Shown: positions 8,420-18,954, counted from the stretch's first letter. The stretch: 64,000 nt of DNA from CAYVTV01 sp964526475 (GCA_964526475.1 CAZGKF010000004.1:1-64000); one strand, 5' to 3'. Numbers and translations are program-made. Notes: generated by a model from the letters alone, not told the origin.

Positions 8420-10508
8420 CAGAAATATCTTTTTCTTCAAAGCCCCTCATAATAATTCTTGCCACGTTTGTAGCATGCGAAAAAATTGTGGCCAGTATAG
8501 TTATAAGTTCCAGATGTGTTTTGCTCGTTTTTAAAGAATTCTCCATCATATTCGCAAGCCGTGCATAATGATTTCTCTGGAAATCAACAGCAACCTGCCT
8601 GTATTTATTATGTTTCTCTTTCATCAGCTTTGCCTTTTCCAGATTTAATTCTCCGAAAGCATCTATAGCTCTGGAAATTTGTTTCTGAACCTGAAGGTGG
8701 TATTCTGTTAATTCCATCTTACCTTCCTCACTGAACTCAAAATCTGAAAGCACCCATTTATTAGCCTTATCAAAGTATGTACTACTTACCATATCAGCTA
8801 TTTGTTCGAACTCCTTAACAGTATAAAGCATTTCAAAAGCTTCATGAATCCTCTCTTTCTTCACAGCATCAGATGCAATTCTTAAAATATAAGAATTTAT
8901 GCTGTCCCTGAGAAAATCAACTTCATCCTCCTTTTGCATCATCCACTCTGTCTCCGGCTTCTGTTTGCTTATGAAAGGGATCATAAATCTATTCACCATC
9001 TCCTGAACTATATGAGCCATATGTGTAACTTCCTTTTTAACGAGATTCAGCGCCAGCGAAGAAGGCATATCCGGTTCATTACGAAGATATTTTGTTGAAA
9101 GGATTTGTTTCTTCTCAGGTATTTCAGGAATAATCTTTTCAATAAATCCTGCAAATGTATTAAGAAAAGGCAGAGAAACCATAGTAATGAGAACATTGAA
9201 CAGTGTATGTGCATTTGCAATTTGCCTTGGTAGTTCGCTGGCAATTATATCCATATTGTCAATGTGTTCAGCAACTGGCGATACCATTCTCACGAGCTTT
9301 ATAAAATCAGGTATCCACCATACAATCAGCATAATCCCGGCTATTTTAAAAATTGTATGTGCAAGCGCAACTTTTTTTGCTTCTCGCGTAGTGTTAATTG
9401 ATGCAAGAACTGCTGTAACAGCAGTTCCTATATTGGCTCCGAGTAAAAGAGGCACTCCCGCTTCGAGGGTTAATAAACCCTGTGTTGCAAGCACTATCAT
9501 AATTCCGATAAAAGCACTGCTGCTCTGAATAAGGGCAGTAAACAATGCGCCAATAAAAATACCGGCTAAAGGATTCTCCAGATGGATAATAAAACTAATA
9601 AAAGGGTCAAAGGTACGTAGCGGGTACATTGATTCTGACATAATATGCATTCCGTAAAAAAGTATTCCGAAGCCAAGAATAGCTTCCCCTGCATGTCTGA
9701 TTTTCTCTTTTTTCGGAAAGGTATAAACGGCAAAACCAACAGCAACCATAAGAAGTGCATAGTCAGTTAGCTTAAATGCTATAAGTTGTGCGGTAATGGT
9801 TGTTCCTATATCAGCACCAAGAATTATTCCCAGTGAAGGGGCAAACTTCATCAGTCCCGCATTTACAAAGCTTATCAGCATAACGGTGGTCGCACTGCTG
9901 CTTTGTATTACCATGGTAACGAAAGTACCCAGCCCAAGTGCAAATATCCTGTTGCGCGTAAGGCTGCCAAGTATGCTCCTCATTTTATCTCCTGCAGATT
10001 TCTGCATACCCTGGCTCATCATATTCATCCCTAGAAGAAAAAAACCCAAACCACCAAAAAGTCCTGCTACAAGCATTAATACCCAGTTGTCTGCCAGAGC
10101 TGTGAACCTGTAAATAATAATATTCCCATCTGCAGATCCTCTGATTCTGGCCAGCAAAGTGTATTCCCCTTTTTTCTTACCAAGAGTAACATTGGTATAG
10201 GCTATTCCTGAACTATCAGTAATTGTAAATCCGGGATCTATCAATAAACTGTAACCTTCAGAAGGGGATGAAAGATTTTCAAAAACAACATGAATATTTG
10301 CAGCTGGTTGTCCGCTGGCATCGGTAACCTTAATTCTTACAGGTTTTTCTAATGTTTTTCCGGGTCTGCTTTCCTGCTTGTCACCACAATAATTCGAAAA
10401 TCCGGTTTTTACAGGCTTTTCAATTCTATAATAATTCTGTGCCTCCGATTCCAGAGAGTAGAAAAGCAAAAATGCCACCAGATAAGATAATAGTGATTGG
10501 GGTCGCAC
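8412..10508 (-). CDS. Na/Pi cotransporter family protein with N-terminal Ig-like domain and C-terminal PhoU-like domain
   Basis: Sodium-phosphate symporter-like membrane protein, 698 residues. Order: signal peptide (ending SLESEAQ), an exported Ig-like domain at about 50-135 (PVRIKVTDASGQPAANIHV, the Big-1/peptidase-regulatory style), and the NptA/PNaS core at about 140-480. The two inverted family motifs are QSSSATTVMLISF near 200 and QSSSAFIGIMIV near 335. A PhoU-like four-helix region fills about 500-690. Homologues often lack the extracellular domain. It is the fourth gene of a five-gene minus-strand run, 37 bp after the DUF5723 gene and overlapping ung. Transport of phosphate is inferred from family only. 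Confidence 0.9.
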   Translation of the reverse strand: MRPQSLLSYLVAFLLFYSLESEAQNYYRIEKPVKTGFSNYCGDKQESRPGKTLEKPVRIKVTDASGQPAANIHVVFENLSSPSEGYSLLIDPGFTITDSSGIAYTNVTLGKKKGEYTLLARIRGSADGNIIIYRFTALADNWVLMLVAGLFGGLGFFLLGMNMMSQGMQKSAGDKMRSILGSLTRNRIFALGLGTFVTMVIQSSSATTVMLISFVNAGLMKFAPSLGIILGADIGTTITAQLIAFKLTDYALLMVAVGFAVYTFPKKEKIRHAGEAILGFGILFYGMHIMSESMYPLRTFDPFISFIIHLENPLAGIFIGALFTALIQSSSAFIGIMIVLATQGLLTLEAGVPLLLGANIGTAVTAVLASINTTREAKKVALAHTIFKIAGIMLIVWWIPDFIKLVRMVSPVAEHIDNMDIIASELPRQIANAHTLFNVLITMVSLPFLNTFAGFIEKIIPEIPEKKQILSTKYLRNEPDMPSSLALNLVKKEVTHMAHIVQEMVNRFMIPFISKQKPETEWMMQKEDEVDFLRDSINSYILRIASDAVKKERIHEAFEMLYTVKEFEQIADMVSSTYFDKANKWVLSDFEFSEEGKMELTEYHLQVQKQISRAIDAFGELNLEKAKLMKEKHNKYRQVAVDFQRNHYARLANMMENSLKTSKTHLELITILATIFSHATNVARIIMRGFEEKDISDG

Positions 10509-10545
10509 TATATTATACTTTTATTCAAGCCACAAAAAAAACCTC

Positions 10546-11967
10546 TTAAGGAGCAAAAGGAATGTCAAATTTTGGCTCCCTTTTAACTTTAGCACATCCA
10601 AAAGTAAGATTTAACCCGCTGCGGATATTAAGCATACGGGCTTCGTATGGCCAGAAAGCCGATGAAATACCGGTGTCTGTAATAATATAAAAATTAAATG
10701 GACCGGGTTTAAATGAAAGCCCAAAACCCAGGTTTTTATAATACCCGTCCATTACAGAATAGGAAAATGCAGCACTCAGCATTCGCAAGGGGTAGAAGTT
10801 TGCAGACATGGTAAATTGCTGTCGTATAATACCTTCAAAGAACTCAGTACGTGACAGTAGTCCGAAGTTAATTTTAGGATGCGGATAAAAAGAAGCCCCG
10901 GCATATAATTTTGCAGGGAGCTTTGTTTTATAAGCAAGTTCTGTTGCAGAAAATTTAAATGTGTTCTCCAGAGAATCAAGAAAATCCTCCATAAAATCCT
11001 CAGAATCAATTATCATTTCAATTCCTTCAAAAACATATTCGGTGTTATTCTCCAGATTATACACATCCTCCTTCCATTTAATATATCCCCAATCAATAAT
11101 ACTTGCAGACAGACGAAGCCATTCCATGGGCTTGAAATCCACCCCAATATCCATTGCGAGTCCGGAATTTTTTGGATTTGCAAGAACAGATGGCAGGGAT
11201 TTGGGAAACTCCTTTAATTCCATATTATCAAAATCAATCATATCTTCATCATCGAAAGCCACCTCAAGAAACGGAGTAGCAGCATTCAGCAGGATGTTGG
11301 AACGAACAGGCCAGGAATCTTCATTGGTAGAAAGAGTCACATCAAATTTTTTGGTTTCGATATTTGCACCTCCTAACAGGAATTTACCTCTCCATCCTAC
11401 ACTAAGTTTATCACCAAAACTATAAGAAGCTCCAAAAGCAAACTCATTCCATACAGAAGCAGATACCCCAAGTCCGTTAAAATCATAAAACATTGCTGTA
11501 TCCGGCCCAAGAACAGGAAATTTCATAAGATCATCGGGATATACAACTCTTGCCATGGCCCGCGAAGATATGTCAAAACTGAGGTAAGCATTATTTGCCC
11601 TGAATCCCAGAGATCCCAGACTTGTGCTAACTTCAGTATTTACAAAATTTCTGTCCTTAAGGAGCGACAAAAAAGCATCTTTATCGGCAAGTGGATGAAG
11701 AAATGTGATAAGTGAATCAAGGCTCTCGTTATAAATAAGCACATCATTTATGGCAAAAGGTGTATTCTCAACCCTTAGCTGGAAGGGAGCGAATCCCGGA
11801 AATCCGAGAAAAAAATTACAGTCAGGCTGAAATGCAGGATTAACCTGGTATATCTGAGGCACCCCCCTCATGAAATAAAGTGTGTTTGACTGCTGGCAGT
11901 AAATGCTGTCCGATATAGCTAAAAATAGTATAAACAGCAGCGGCAACAATGTTCTCTTCATATACAT
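10546..11967 (-). CDS. DUF5723 family outer-membrane protein
   Basis: About 471-473 residues with signal peptide (LLPLLFILFLAISDSIYC). The body begins NTLYFMRGVPQIYQVNPAFQPDC, the hallmark opening of DUF5723 proteins, which resemble PorP/SprF and PorV-like barrels. Alternating strands rich in aromatic residues (FGASYSFGDKLSVGWRGKF, KINFGLLSRTEFF, AAFSYSVMDGYYKNLGFGLS) fit an outer-membrane beta-barrel. The last residues are PKFDIPFAP, without a conserved sorting domain. It follows the large lipoprotein gene by 27 bp. Its function is not known. A structural or secretion-related envelope role is inference. ATGs at 11967 and 11961 are both possible. Confidence 0.8.
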   Translation of the reverse strand: MYMKRTLLPLLFILFLAISDSIYCQQSNTLYFMRGVPQIYQVNPAFQPDCNFFLGFPGFAPFQLRVENTPFAINDVLIYNESLDSLITFLHPLADKDAFLSLLKDRNFVNTEVSTSLGSLGFRANNAYLSFDISSRAMARVVYPDDLMKFPVLGPDTAMFYDFNGLGVSASVWNEFAFGASYSFGDKLSVGWRGKFLLGGANIETKKFDVTLSTNEDSWPVRSNILLNAATPFLEVAFDDEDMIDFDNMELKEFPKSLPSVLANPKNSGLAMDIGVDFKPMEWLRLSASIIDWGYIKWKEDVYNLENNTEYVFEGIEMIIDSEDFMEDFLDSLENTFKFSATELAYKTKLPAKLYAGASFYPHPKINFGLLSRTEFFEGIIRQQFTMSANFYPLRMLSAAFSYSVMDGYYKNLGFGLSFKPGPFNFYIITDTGISSAFWPYEARMLNIRSGLNLTFGCAKVKREPKFDIPFAP

Positions 11968-11994
11968 TACTTATAATCTTACCTTCAGTTAATA

Positions 11995-13674
11995 CTAAAA
12001 TTCTCTTGAATTAATATTAAGACCTGCTCTCATCTTCAATTTAAAATCGATTGAATAATCAGAGTAAAACTTAACATGTCTGTTTTCATCAAATCTGGCA
12101 GTGTTGGCAATCGCTGAGATAATAATAAATCTTGTTGGTATTATATTATCCAGCCGTTGTTCAGTAAACTCAGCAAACTGAACATTCTCTGTTTTTTGTG
12201 ATACTTTATCTTCAGCATCGATTTGTGCCGGTTCCAGAATGAACTTGTCAGGGGTGAACATGGAGTCCAGAACAGTATAATTTTCATCTGTAAAATAAAC
12301 CTGTAATTCAGTTTCCACAGGTAAGCCATTCTGAACTTCTAAAGTAATCCTGAGGTAATTTAAAAATTCCATAAAATCGTCTATTTCTCTGTTCTCTAAT
12401 GAACCCTCATCTTCGCCTAAATCTTTGCTCAGATCAAACTCAACAGTGTCTTCCAGGCTTATCCCTTCTGATTTCAGCCATAAAGGAAGGATGTAATTCA
12501 AATCAACATCGATCTTACTGGAGTCTGTAACAAAATTATATGTAGTTCCCGGGCCTGAAGGATTAGTGACTGCACTGACAGAATAATAAAATTTATTCGG
12601 TTCTGTTTCCATTGCCTCACGAATATTACTATTATCATTATTTATTGTTATTTCAGATAATGCAGTATTCCCAATAATCACAGGAACTGATATTTCAAAT
12701 GGATTGGTGCCTGAATACACTATTGGGGTTGTCACATCATGAATCTCTGAGTAAGTAGAAAGGGAGGATAATTCTACAGCAAGAGGAATCCCGTATGAAT
12801 TATTTATTTCAATATTTATCCGGGGATCATGGAAAAAAAGCCTGCCCCCTTCAAACTCAGTATCAAACAACTCTATCCCTATTCCCCCGGTTTCACTTAA
12901 TACCTGGTAATTACCCATATATCCAAAAACCGAATAAAAATCAATATCTTTTATTGACAATAATATCTCACACTGATCACCGGGGGATATGCCGGCTCCG
13001 GAGTTCACCAGCTCAAGATTAAACTCTAAGGGAAGCTGTGTTGTACCTGGATTTGAATTATCAAAAATAACTTTATACCCATCAAGAGGAATATTAAATG
13101 ACTGGCTGAAAGTACCCGATGCATCAGGTATTATAATTTCAAGGGAGAAAGGAATACCGTTTAGCAACATATCCGGGGAAGAAATGGTAAGTGTTCCTGA
13201 ATGTTTGAAAGATGAAGAAACATCAATATGAAAGGAGGAATTCTTTATGTTAATACTATCCGGTTCTTCATTATTCGAAAAAACAAAAACTGCATTTTTA
13301 TTTTTTTGAATACTTATAACTTCTCCAGGAGTTCCCGGGAAAACTATACCTGATCCTGAGTACGACTCGGAAAAGTTCTGATTCGGGATATCAATAATAT
13401 CAGAGGTATTGTATGATGCAAGTCTTTCATTATATAAGATATAAAGTAGCTTAGAATCAAATTCACTGATATAACTCTCTTCATCTAATTCATTTAAAAC
13501 ATCTTTAAGAGTAAGAGAACCAAATGCAATTGGAGTGGAAATTCCCGGATTAATTTGAATCTCATCTGATATCCTGTTAAAATCATAACGATCATCCAGA
13601 CAGGAACCAATAAATAAAATGATAACAATAAAAAATCCCGGGAAACGAATAAAATTGAAGCGAAACATTTTCAT
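11995..13674 (-). CDS. Large envelope lipoprotein, uncharacterised
   Basis: 559 residues with a lipoprotein signal whose lipobox is FIGSC (Cys near residue 25). Many acidic Bacteroidota surface lipoproteins look like this. The mature part is predicted beta-rich: repeated segments with strand-turn patterns (SGTLTISSPDMLLNGIPFSL, FNLELVNSGAGISPGDQCEI) and no enzyme motif. I do not recognise a named domain. It sits between the anchored propeller gene (27 bp upstream) and the DUF5723 barrel (27 bp downstream), so an envelope complex with both is plausible but inferred. Confidence 0.75.
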   Translation of the reverse strand: MKMFRFNFIRFPGFFIVIILFIGSCLDDRYDFNRISDEIQINPGISTPIAFGSLTLKDVLNELDEESYISEFDSKLLYILYNERLASYNTSDIIDIPNQNFSESYSGSGIVFPGTPGEVISIQKNKNAVFVFSNNEEPDSINIKNSSFHIDVSSSFKHSGTLTISSPDMLLNGIPFSLEIIIPDASGTFSQSFNIPLDGYKVIFDNSNPGTTQLPLEFNLELVNSGAGISPGDQCEILLSIKDIDFYSVFGYMGNYQVLSETGGIGIELFDTEFEGGRLFFHDPRINIEINNSYGIPLAVELSSLSTYSEIHDVTTPIVYSGTNPFEISVPVIIGNTALSEITINNDNSNIREAMETEPNKFYYSVSAVTNPSGPGTTYNFVTDSSKIDVDLNYILPLWLKSEGISLEDTVEFDLSKDLGEDEGSLENREIDDFMEFLNYLRITLEVQNGLPVETELQVYFTDENYTVLDSMFTPDKFILEPAQIDAEDKVSQKTENVQFAEFTEQRLDNIIPTRFIIISAIANTARFDENRHVKFYSDYSIDFKLKMRAGLNINSREF

Positions 13675-13701
13675 TTTGTGTTGTTTATTACAATATAACT
13701 A

Positions 13702-16443
13702 TTATTGTACGGAATAATTATATAAAAAGTTGTCTCTATTTCCAACTAAAAGATTAAACCTTCCTCTTAAACCAGGAAAGCTGCCAATACTGAACATGGA
13801 ACTTCCTTTAAGGGGAAACCCGGGATAAATACTACCATCACTATTAATAAGGTATATCTTCTCTTCTCCTTCCACTGTAAGACCTATCTTTCTGTCTTTT
13901 GCTGAAAACTCATATATTACAGGTTTATGGCTTATTATATCATCAAATTCCCTGTAATAAATTAATGTTCCAGATTCATCAAGGACTTTCAACTTATTAC
14001 CGTAAGCAAAAATATACTCAAATTTATTATTCCCATCCAGATCTGAAAGTACGAAAAAATGTGTATTATCCGGATTTTCCCTTTTATCACTAACTGTATT
14101 CCCTGATAAGTAAATATATAAAATATTTCCGAGAGTATCGCTATTTACCAGCCGTGATTTATCTTTTCCTTTACTTATATCAAGATAAAATGGATTATTT
14201 TCAGATACAGGGTATTGTTTAAGTAATTTTACCCTGATACTACCACGACGATCATATATATAAGTTTTATATTTATCAGATGCAACTATATAATCTCTTT
14301 TTTCAACTCTGAAATGCTGCAAGGGTTTTTTTATTATGTGGTCTGTTAAAGTTGTTTTCCAGCCCGGCAATATTTTCCCTTCCCGATCATACATATAAAT
14401 CTCCCTGTTTTCACATGCAACACAAATCCTGATAGTTCCATTCCGGTCATAATCAAAAAGTGAAATTCCATTTGTTGCTGACGAACGTAATAGAACCGGA
14501 TATTTCTCCACTGGATTTCCATTTCTGTCAATAAGATATATTTTGTCTTTCGTATTGAACAAGTATTGAAATTTTCCATTCCTGTAAAAATCAATCTGGT
14601 ATATCTCGCTTAATATGGGTGCTTCGAGGGGTATTTTCCAAAGAATTCTTCCGGCACTGCTAAGAAGGTATAATTGTGACTTTGCGTCCTGAACCATAAT
14701 TTCCTTTTCTCCATTATTATGATTTGTAACGAGAGCTGGCTTAATTATTACAGAAGTATCCAGTTTACTTTGCCAGACAGTATTTACATGTTCATTTGAA
14801 CTTTCAGAAAAATCCACAAAAGCTTTGGAATAATAAAGTCCGTCAGCAGAATGAAGCTGAAAAGTTAATGCGCTGAATTTCTTCAGATAATCGGAATATT
14901 TCCTGTATTTGTCAGCTATTTCATTATTCATTCTGCTTGAAAACAGATCTGCAGTTTTATAAGGATTAAAATAAAGAAACAAATTAGAACGACTAAGTAT
15001 ATTGTTGCTTATTTTCTTGTAACCATCTCCTTGAGCTATGTTGCGTCCAAGAACCAACTGATAAACGTATTCACCAACTTCATCAGCCGAGTTCCCAAAA
15101 ATGATATAGTTATCATGAACAGCAAAAAAATCACCTTTAATATTATTAAATACTTTTCCAAAAACCATCGCTGGAATTCCGCCAAGGGGAAGGTGAAAGA
15201 TATCTATTCCGCTCTGATTATCTATTCTTCTGAAATACTTGTAATCTGTTAGTTTAACTTTATTAGACGATGCCCATATATTTAGCCAGTGTTTTAAATG
15301 ATCTTCAGCATTGCTCCCACTCCTGGCCTCCATAATAAAAAAATGTGAAGGTTTGTTTTTGAACCTGCTTATTACCAGTCCGAATTCTCCAGTCCCCGTT
15401 TTTTTAAAAAACTCTATCAGATCTATGGAATATGCTGAATTAATTTTTTCAGTTTTTTCGATATTCGGTTTCCACTGTGCAGATGGAGATTGTCTCTCAA
15501 AAAATCTAAGGATGTCACTAAAATGTAGTTGAAGAAACAAAATAGCTGATGCAGGAATCACATTTGGTAATTTCATCTCTAAGGGTGACTCCCCTGAGAA
15601 TATTTTAACTCCGTCATTTATACTGTCGTTTTCAGCAATAAAACCATTAAATGAAATGAAATCCTTACCAAACTCGAGATCGTACACTGCCGATGCAGCA
15701 AAGAGAGAAAGATTTGCTTCCTGTTTGGTTGTAAATAAATGGCAAAGCATATCGAGCTTTATAAAATCAAAATACGCATTTGCAATTACATTCCCGGCAG
15801 CAGTTAACCGGAGTCTCTGATATTTAATTACAGGTGGCGGTTTTTCAACATTTCCAATCGAAACAAGTGTCTCCTCCACCTGCGAGGAAGAAAAACTGCA
15901 AATAAAAAGGCCTTTCCTAAATGAATAACTGATATTCTTTATTCCTGTATCTTCCTTGAATTGCACATCATAAACATTCGTGCCTCCAATTTTTCTTTTA
16001 TTAACAGCCTCAACTTTATCTGTACTCATTAATGACGTAATAACAGCGTTTTCTTTCATTCTTGTTTTTTGCTGACCAACCAGAACAAGGGCTGTTTTAT
16101 TATTTGACACTTTGTTTAGAGCAATTAATACCCTGCCTTTGAAAATCTGCCTGAGTTGTTCATTTTGTACCGTTAGTAATCTTAACTGTTTCAAAATTGA
16201 ATCCGTTTCGTTTATTTCAGGTATTGCTTTTAAATTCTTCCATATCTCATTATCATCGAGTATATTTTCAACCAGAGATGGGAACCTTTCCGTTTCCAGA
16301 AAAAACAGATTTCTTTCATTGATAGCTATCTCCGGGTTTGTCTTTCCAAAATCAAAGCTTTTGATCCAAAGGTATCCGTACACAATAAGGACAATTAATG
16401 GCAATGAAATCAGATATTTAAAATATTTTTTATTAAACATCAT
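13702..16443 (-). CDS. Membrane-anchored protein with DUF3352-like N-terminus and C-terminal beta-propeller
   Basis: 913 residues. One N-terminal membrane segment (LISLPLIVLIVYGYLWI) anchors a large exported part. Residues about 40-570 look like DUF3352-type proteins in layout (paired domains, FFIMEARSGS, LPLGGIPAMVFGKVFN), but this is a weak match by eye. From about 580 onward there are repeated blade-like units: YLLSSAGRILW, YLIDRNGNPVEKYPV, YMYDREGKILPGW, YIYDRRGSIRVK, KVLDESGTLIYY and YLINSDGSIYPGFPL. These resemble PQQ/FG-GAP propellers. No catalytic residues recognised. First gene of the minus-strand run that ends with ung, divergent from the TonB receptor. Confidence 0.72.
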   Translation of the reverse strand: MMFNKKYFKYLISLPLIVLIVYGYLWIKSFDFGKTNPEIAINERNLFFLETERFPSLVENILDDNEIWKNLKAIPEINETDSILKQLRLLTVQNEQLRQIFKGRVLIALNKVSNNKTALVLVGQQKTRMKENAVITSLMSTDKVEAVNKRKIGGTNVYDVQFKEDTGIKNISYSFRKGLFICSFSSSQVEETLVSIGNVEKPPPVIKYQRLRLTAAGNVIANAYFDFIKLDMLCHLFTTKQEANLSLFAASAVYDLEFGKDFISFNGFIAENDSINDGVKIFSGESPLEMKLPNVIPASAILFLQLHFSDILRFFERQSPSAQWKPNIEKTEKINSAYSIDLIEFFKKTGTGEFGLVISRFKNKPSHFFIMEARSGSNAEDHLKHWLNIWASSNKVKLTDYKYFRRIDNQSGIDIFHLPLGGIPAMVFGKVFNNIKGDFFAVHDNYIIFGNSADEVGEYVYQLVLGRNIAQGDGYKKISNNILSRSNLFLYFNPYKTADLFSSRMNNEIADKYRKYSDYLKKFSALTFQLHSADGLYYSKAFVDFSESSNEHVNTVWQSKLDTSVIIKPALVTNHNNGEKEIMVQDAKSQLYLLSSAGRILWKIPLEAPILSEIYQIDFYRNGKFQYLFNTKDKIYLIDRNGNPVEKYPVLLRSSATNGISLFDYDRNGTIRICVACENREIYMYDREGKILPGWKTTLTDHIIKKPLQHFRVEKRDYIVASDKYKTYIYDRRGSIRVKLLKQYPVSENNPFYLDISKGKDKSRLVNSDTLGNILYIYLSGNTVSDKRENPDNTHFFVLSDLDGNNKFEYIFAYGNKLKVLDESGTLIYYREFDDIISHKPVIYEFSAKDRKIGLTVEGEEKIYLINSDGSIYPGFPLKGSSMFSIGSFPGLRGRFNLLVGNRDNFLYNYSVQ

Positions 16444-16513
16444 AGCTGTCTGAGTTTTATGAACTGCTTTGGAATGGTTTTTGTTTTTATCCGGAGTTTA
16501 CAGTTATAATTAT

Positions 16514-18913
16514 ATGAGATTTCATTTTCTTTTCTTTTCTCTTTATTTGTTATTAATATTTGAAAATACTGTTTATTCTCAGGTAATCACAGTTATCAGT
16601 GAATCTACCGGAGAACCAGTTGAAAATGTTGCTCTTTATAATGCCTCACGTTCAGTTTCTACCTTAACCAAAATAGATGGTACAGCAAATATCTCTATTT
16701 TTGGAGAGAAAGACAGTATTTTTTTTCAACATCCTACATATTTTCAGCATGGAATGACAAAAAAAGAGCTGATAACTCAGACGAAGATTCGGCTGAAAAA
16801 GAAAATTATACTAATTGAAGAATTTGTTATTTCAGCAAATAAATTTAGGGAAAGCAAACGTGATGTACCTTTTATGATAGATCTGTTGCAGGAATCAAGT
16901 CTTGCTAAATCACAAGCACAATCATCTGCAGATTTATTACTCTCTACCGGTAACATAAGTATTCAGAAATCACAGGGAGGAGGAGGGAGCCCTGTTATGA
17001 GAGGGTTTGAGGCAAATAAAATATTACTTGTTGTTGATGGCGTACGAATGAATAATGCCATATACCGGAGCGGACATCTGCAAAATTCAATTACCATTGA
17101 TAACCTCATGCTTGAAAGAGTTGAAATTGTATATGGGCCTAATTCACTGTTATACGGCAGCGATGCCCTTGGGGGTGTAATCCATTATTACACACGTAAT
17201 CCGGGTTTCTCGGATGAAAAGGGTAAAAAATCTTTTAATTTACGTGCATCAAGCCAATATTCAACTGCAAATAATGGAACCGTAAACCATTTGAGTTTCA
17301 ATACAGGTTTTAACAAACTGGCCTTCTTAACATCAGTGACTCGAAAAAACCTTGGGGATATGAGAATGGGAAGAAAAAGTAACCCTTTCTATGGTGATTA
17401 TGGAAAACTTTTGCATTATCCAAAAATAATCAATGACACAGACTCGACTATCTCTAATCCTGATCCGTATGTTCAAAAAAATACGGGGTATTCCCAAACA
17501 GATCTTTTCCAGAAAATAAGTTATTCTCCTTCCAGAAATACAGATCTCATAGTAAATCTGCAGTATTCTACTTCTTCCAGTATTAATCGATATGACGAGT
17601 TAAACGACTATAGAGACGAGAATATGAATTATGCTGAATATTATTATGGCCCACAGAATCGTTTCTTCGCATCCTTAAAGTCAGTTAACAAAAAGAGTAA
17701 TTTCTTCTTTTCAAATATGACCTCCATCTTAGCATATCAAAGGATTGACGAAGACCGCATCAACAGAAGATTCAGAAATAATAATAAACTTTACCAGGAA
17801 GAAGATTTGAATATGTATACATTAAACATCGATTTTTTAAGATTCCGGGAAGATTCAAAAAGAATAAGTTATGGTTTAGAAGGAGTAATGAATAATATAA
17901 TTTCAACAGCCTGGTATGAAAACATCCGTAGCGGAGAAGTTAACCCTGCTCAAACAAGGTATCCGGACGGAGGAAGCCAGACATGGTCTGCGGCTGCATA
18001 TATAAATTACAGAAAAAAACCATCAGAAAAAATATTATATACAGCAGGAATGAGATATCATTATGCAAGTATGAAATCAAAATTCAGCCAGAATTATATT
18101 CCATCTGAAGAAATCCTAATAAATAACGGAGCTTTAACAGGAAGTATAAGTTGTATTTATTATCCCGAAAATACCTGGCAGATAAGTACTATTGCTTCAA
18201 CAGGATTTAGAAATCCTAATGTGGATGATTACGGGAAAGTCCGGGCAAAAGATAATCTGGTTACTGTTCCCAACCCTGATTTAAAAGCCGAGTATTCCTG
18301 GAACATTGAATTAGGAGTAAGCAAGACTATTGAAGGATTTATAAAACTCACAGGAAACATATATTATACATGGTTAAACAATGCCATTACCAGAACAGAT
18401 TTCAGGTTAAACAATTCCGACAGTTTGCTGTATGACGGTGAATGGTATAAAATAATATCCAATTCGAATGCGGGCAATGCCTATATCAGGGGATTCTCAT
18501 TAAGTGTACTCTCAGAAATCAATACAAATTTCACTTTTAAGAGTTCCCTTTCCTTTACTCAAGGATGGAACATAAGTGATAATCAACCTTTGGGGCATAT
18601 CCCCCCCGTTTTTGGAAGAGCCTCACTTGCTTACAAACAAAAGAAATATACTGGTGATTTATATATGGAGTATAACGGATGGAAACGAATAGGAAAAATG
18701 TCCGTTTATGGAGAAGACAATGCAGAAGAAGGAACTATTTATGGATTCCCTGAATGGTTTACACTTAATCTCAGGAACGGATATAACATCTCTGATAAAT
18801 TAATGCTTATCTTTTCCATGGAAAATATTCTTGATCGTCTTTATAAGCCCTTTGCATCAGCTGTTGCCGGACCAGGAAGAAATTTTATTTTCACATTAAG
18901 AGCAAATATTTAA
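16514..18913 (+). CDS. TonB-dependent outer-membrane receptor, hemoglobin/heme receptor-like
   Basis: Outer-membrane active transporter of 799 residues from the ATG at 16514, which opens a clean signal peptide (MRFHFLFFSLYLLLIF). A TTG/ATG-type start 45 bp upstream would precede the signal and is less likely. Order: carboxypeptidase-regulatory-like domain (about 25-105), plug domain with SPVMRGFEANKILLVVDGVR near 155-175 and the plug end VEIVYGPNSLLYGSDALGG, then a 22-strand barrel ending NFIFTLRANI with a terminal hydrophobic residue. The plug wording matches the TonB hemoglobin/transferrin/lactoferrin receptor group. The real ligand is unknown, and no hemophore gene lies beside it. Confidence 0.88.
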   Translation: MRFHFLFFSLYLLLIFENTVYSQVITVISESTGEPVENVALYNASRSVSTLTKIDGTANISIFGEKDSIFFQHPTYFQHGMTKKELITQTKIRLKKKIILIEEFVISANKFRESKRDVPFMIDLLQESSLAKSQAQSSADLLLSTGNISIQKSQGGGGSPVMRGFEANKILLVVDGVRMNNAIYRSGHLQNSITIDNLMLERVEIVYGPNSLLYGSDALGGVIHYYTRNPGFSDEKGKKSFNLRASSQYSTANNGTVNHLSFNTGFNKLAFLTSVTRKNLGDMRMGRKSNPFYGDYGKLLHYPKIINDTDSTISNPDPYVQKNTGYSQTDLFQKISYSPSRNTDLIVNLQYSTSSSINRYDELNDYRDENMNYAEYYYGPQNRFFASLKSVNKKSNFFFSNMTSILAYQRIDEDRINRRFRNNNKLYQEEDLNMYTLNIDFLRFREDSKRISYGLEGVMNNIISTAWYENIRSGEVNPAQTRYPDGGSQTWSAAAYINYRKKPSEKILYTAGMRYHYASMKSKFSQNYIPSEEILINNGALTGSISCIYYPENTWQISTIASTGFRNPNVDDYGKVRAKDNLVTVPNPDLKAEYSWNIELGVSKTIEGFIKLTGNIYYTWLNNAITRTDFRLNNSDSLLYDGEWYKIISNSNAGNAYIRGFSLSVLSEINTNFTFKSSLSFTQGWNISDNQPLGHIPPVFGRASLAYKQKKYTGDLYMEYNGWKRIGKMSVYGEDNAEEGTIYGFPEWFTLNLRNGYNISDKLMLIFSMENILDRLYKPFASAVAGPGRNFIFTLRANI

Positions 18914-18954
18914 TCAGGTAGTCTCTTGTTTCTTAATATCCCAATCATTTTTTC

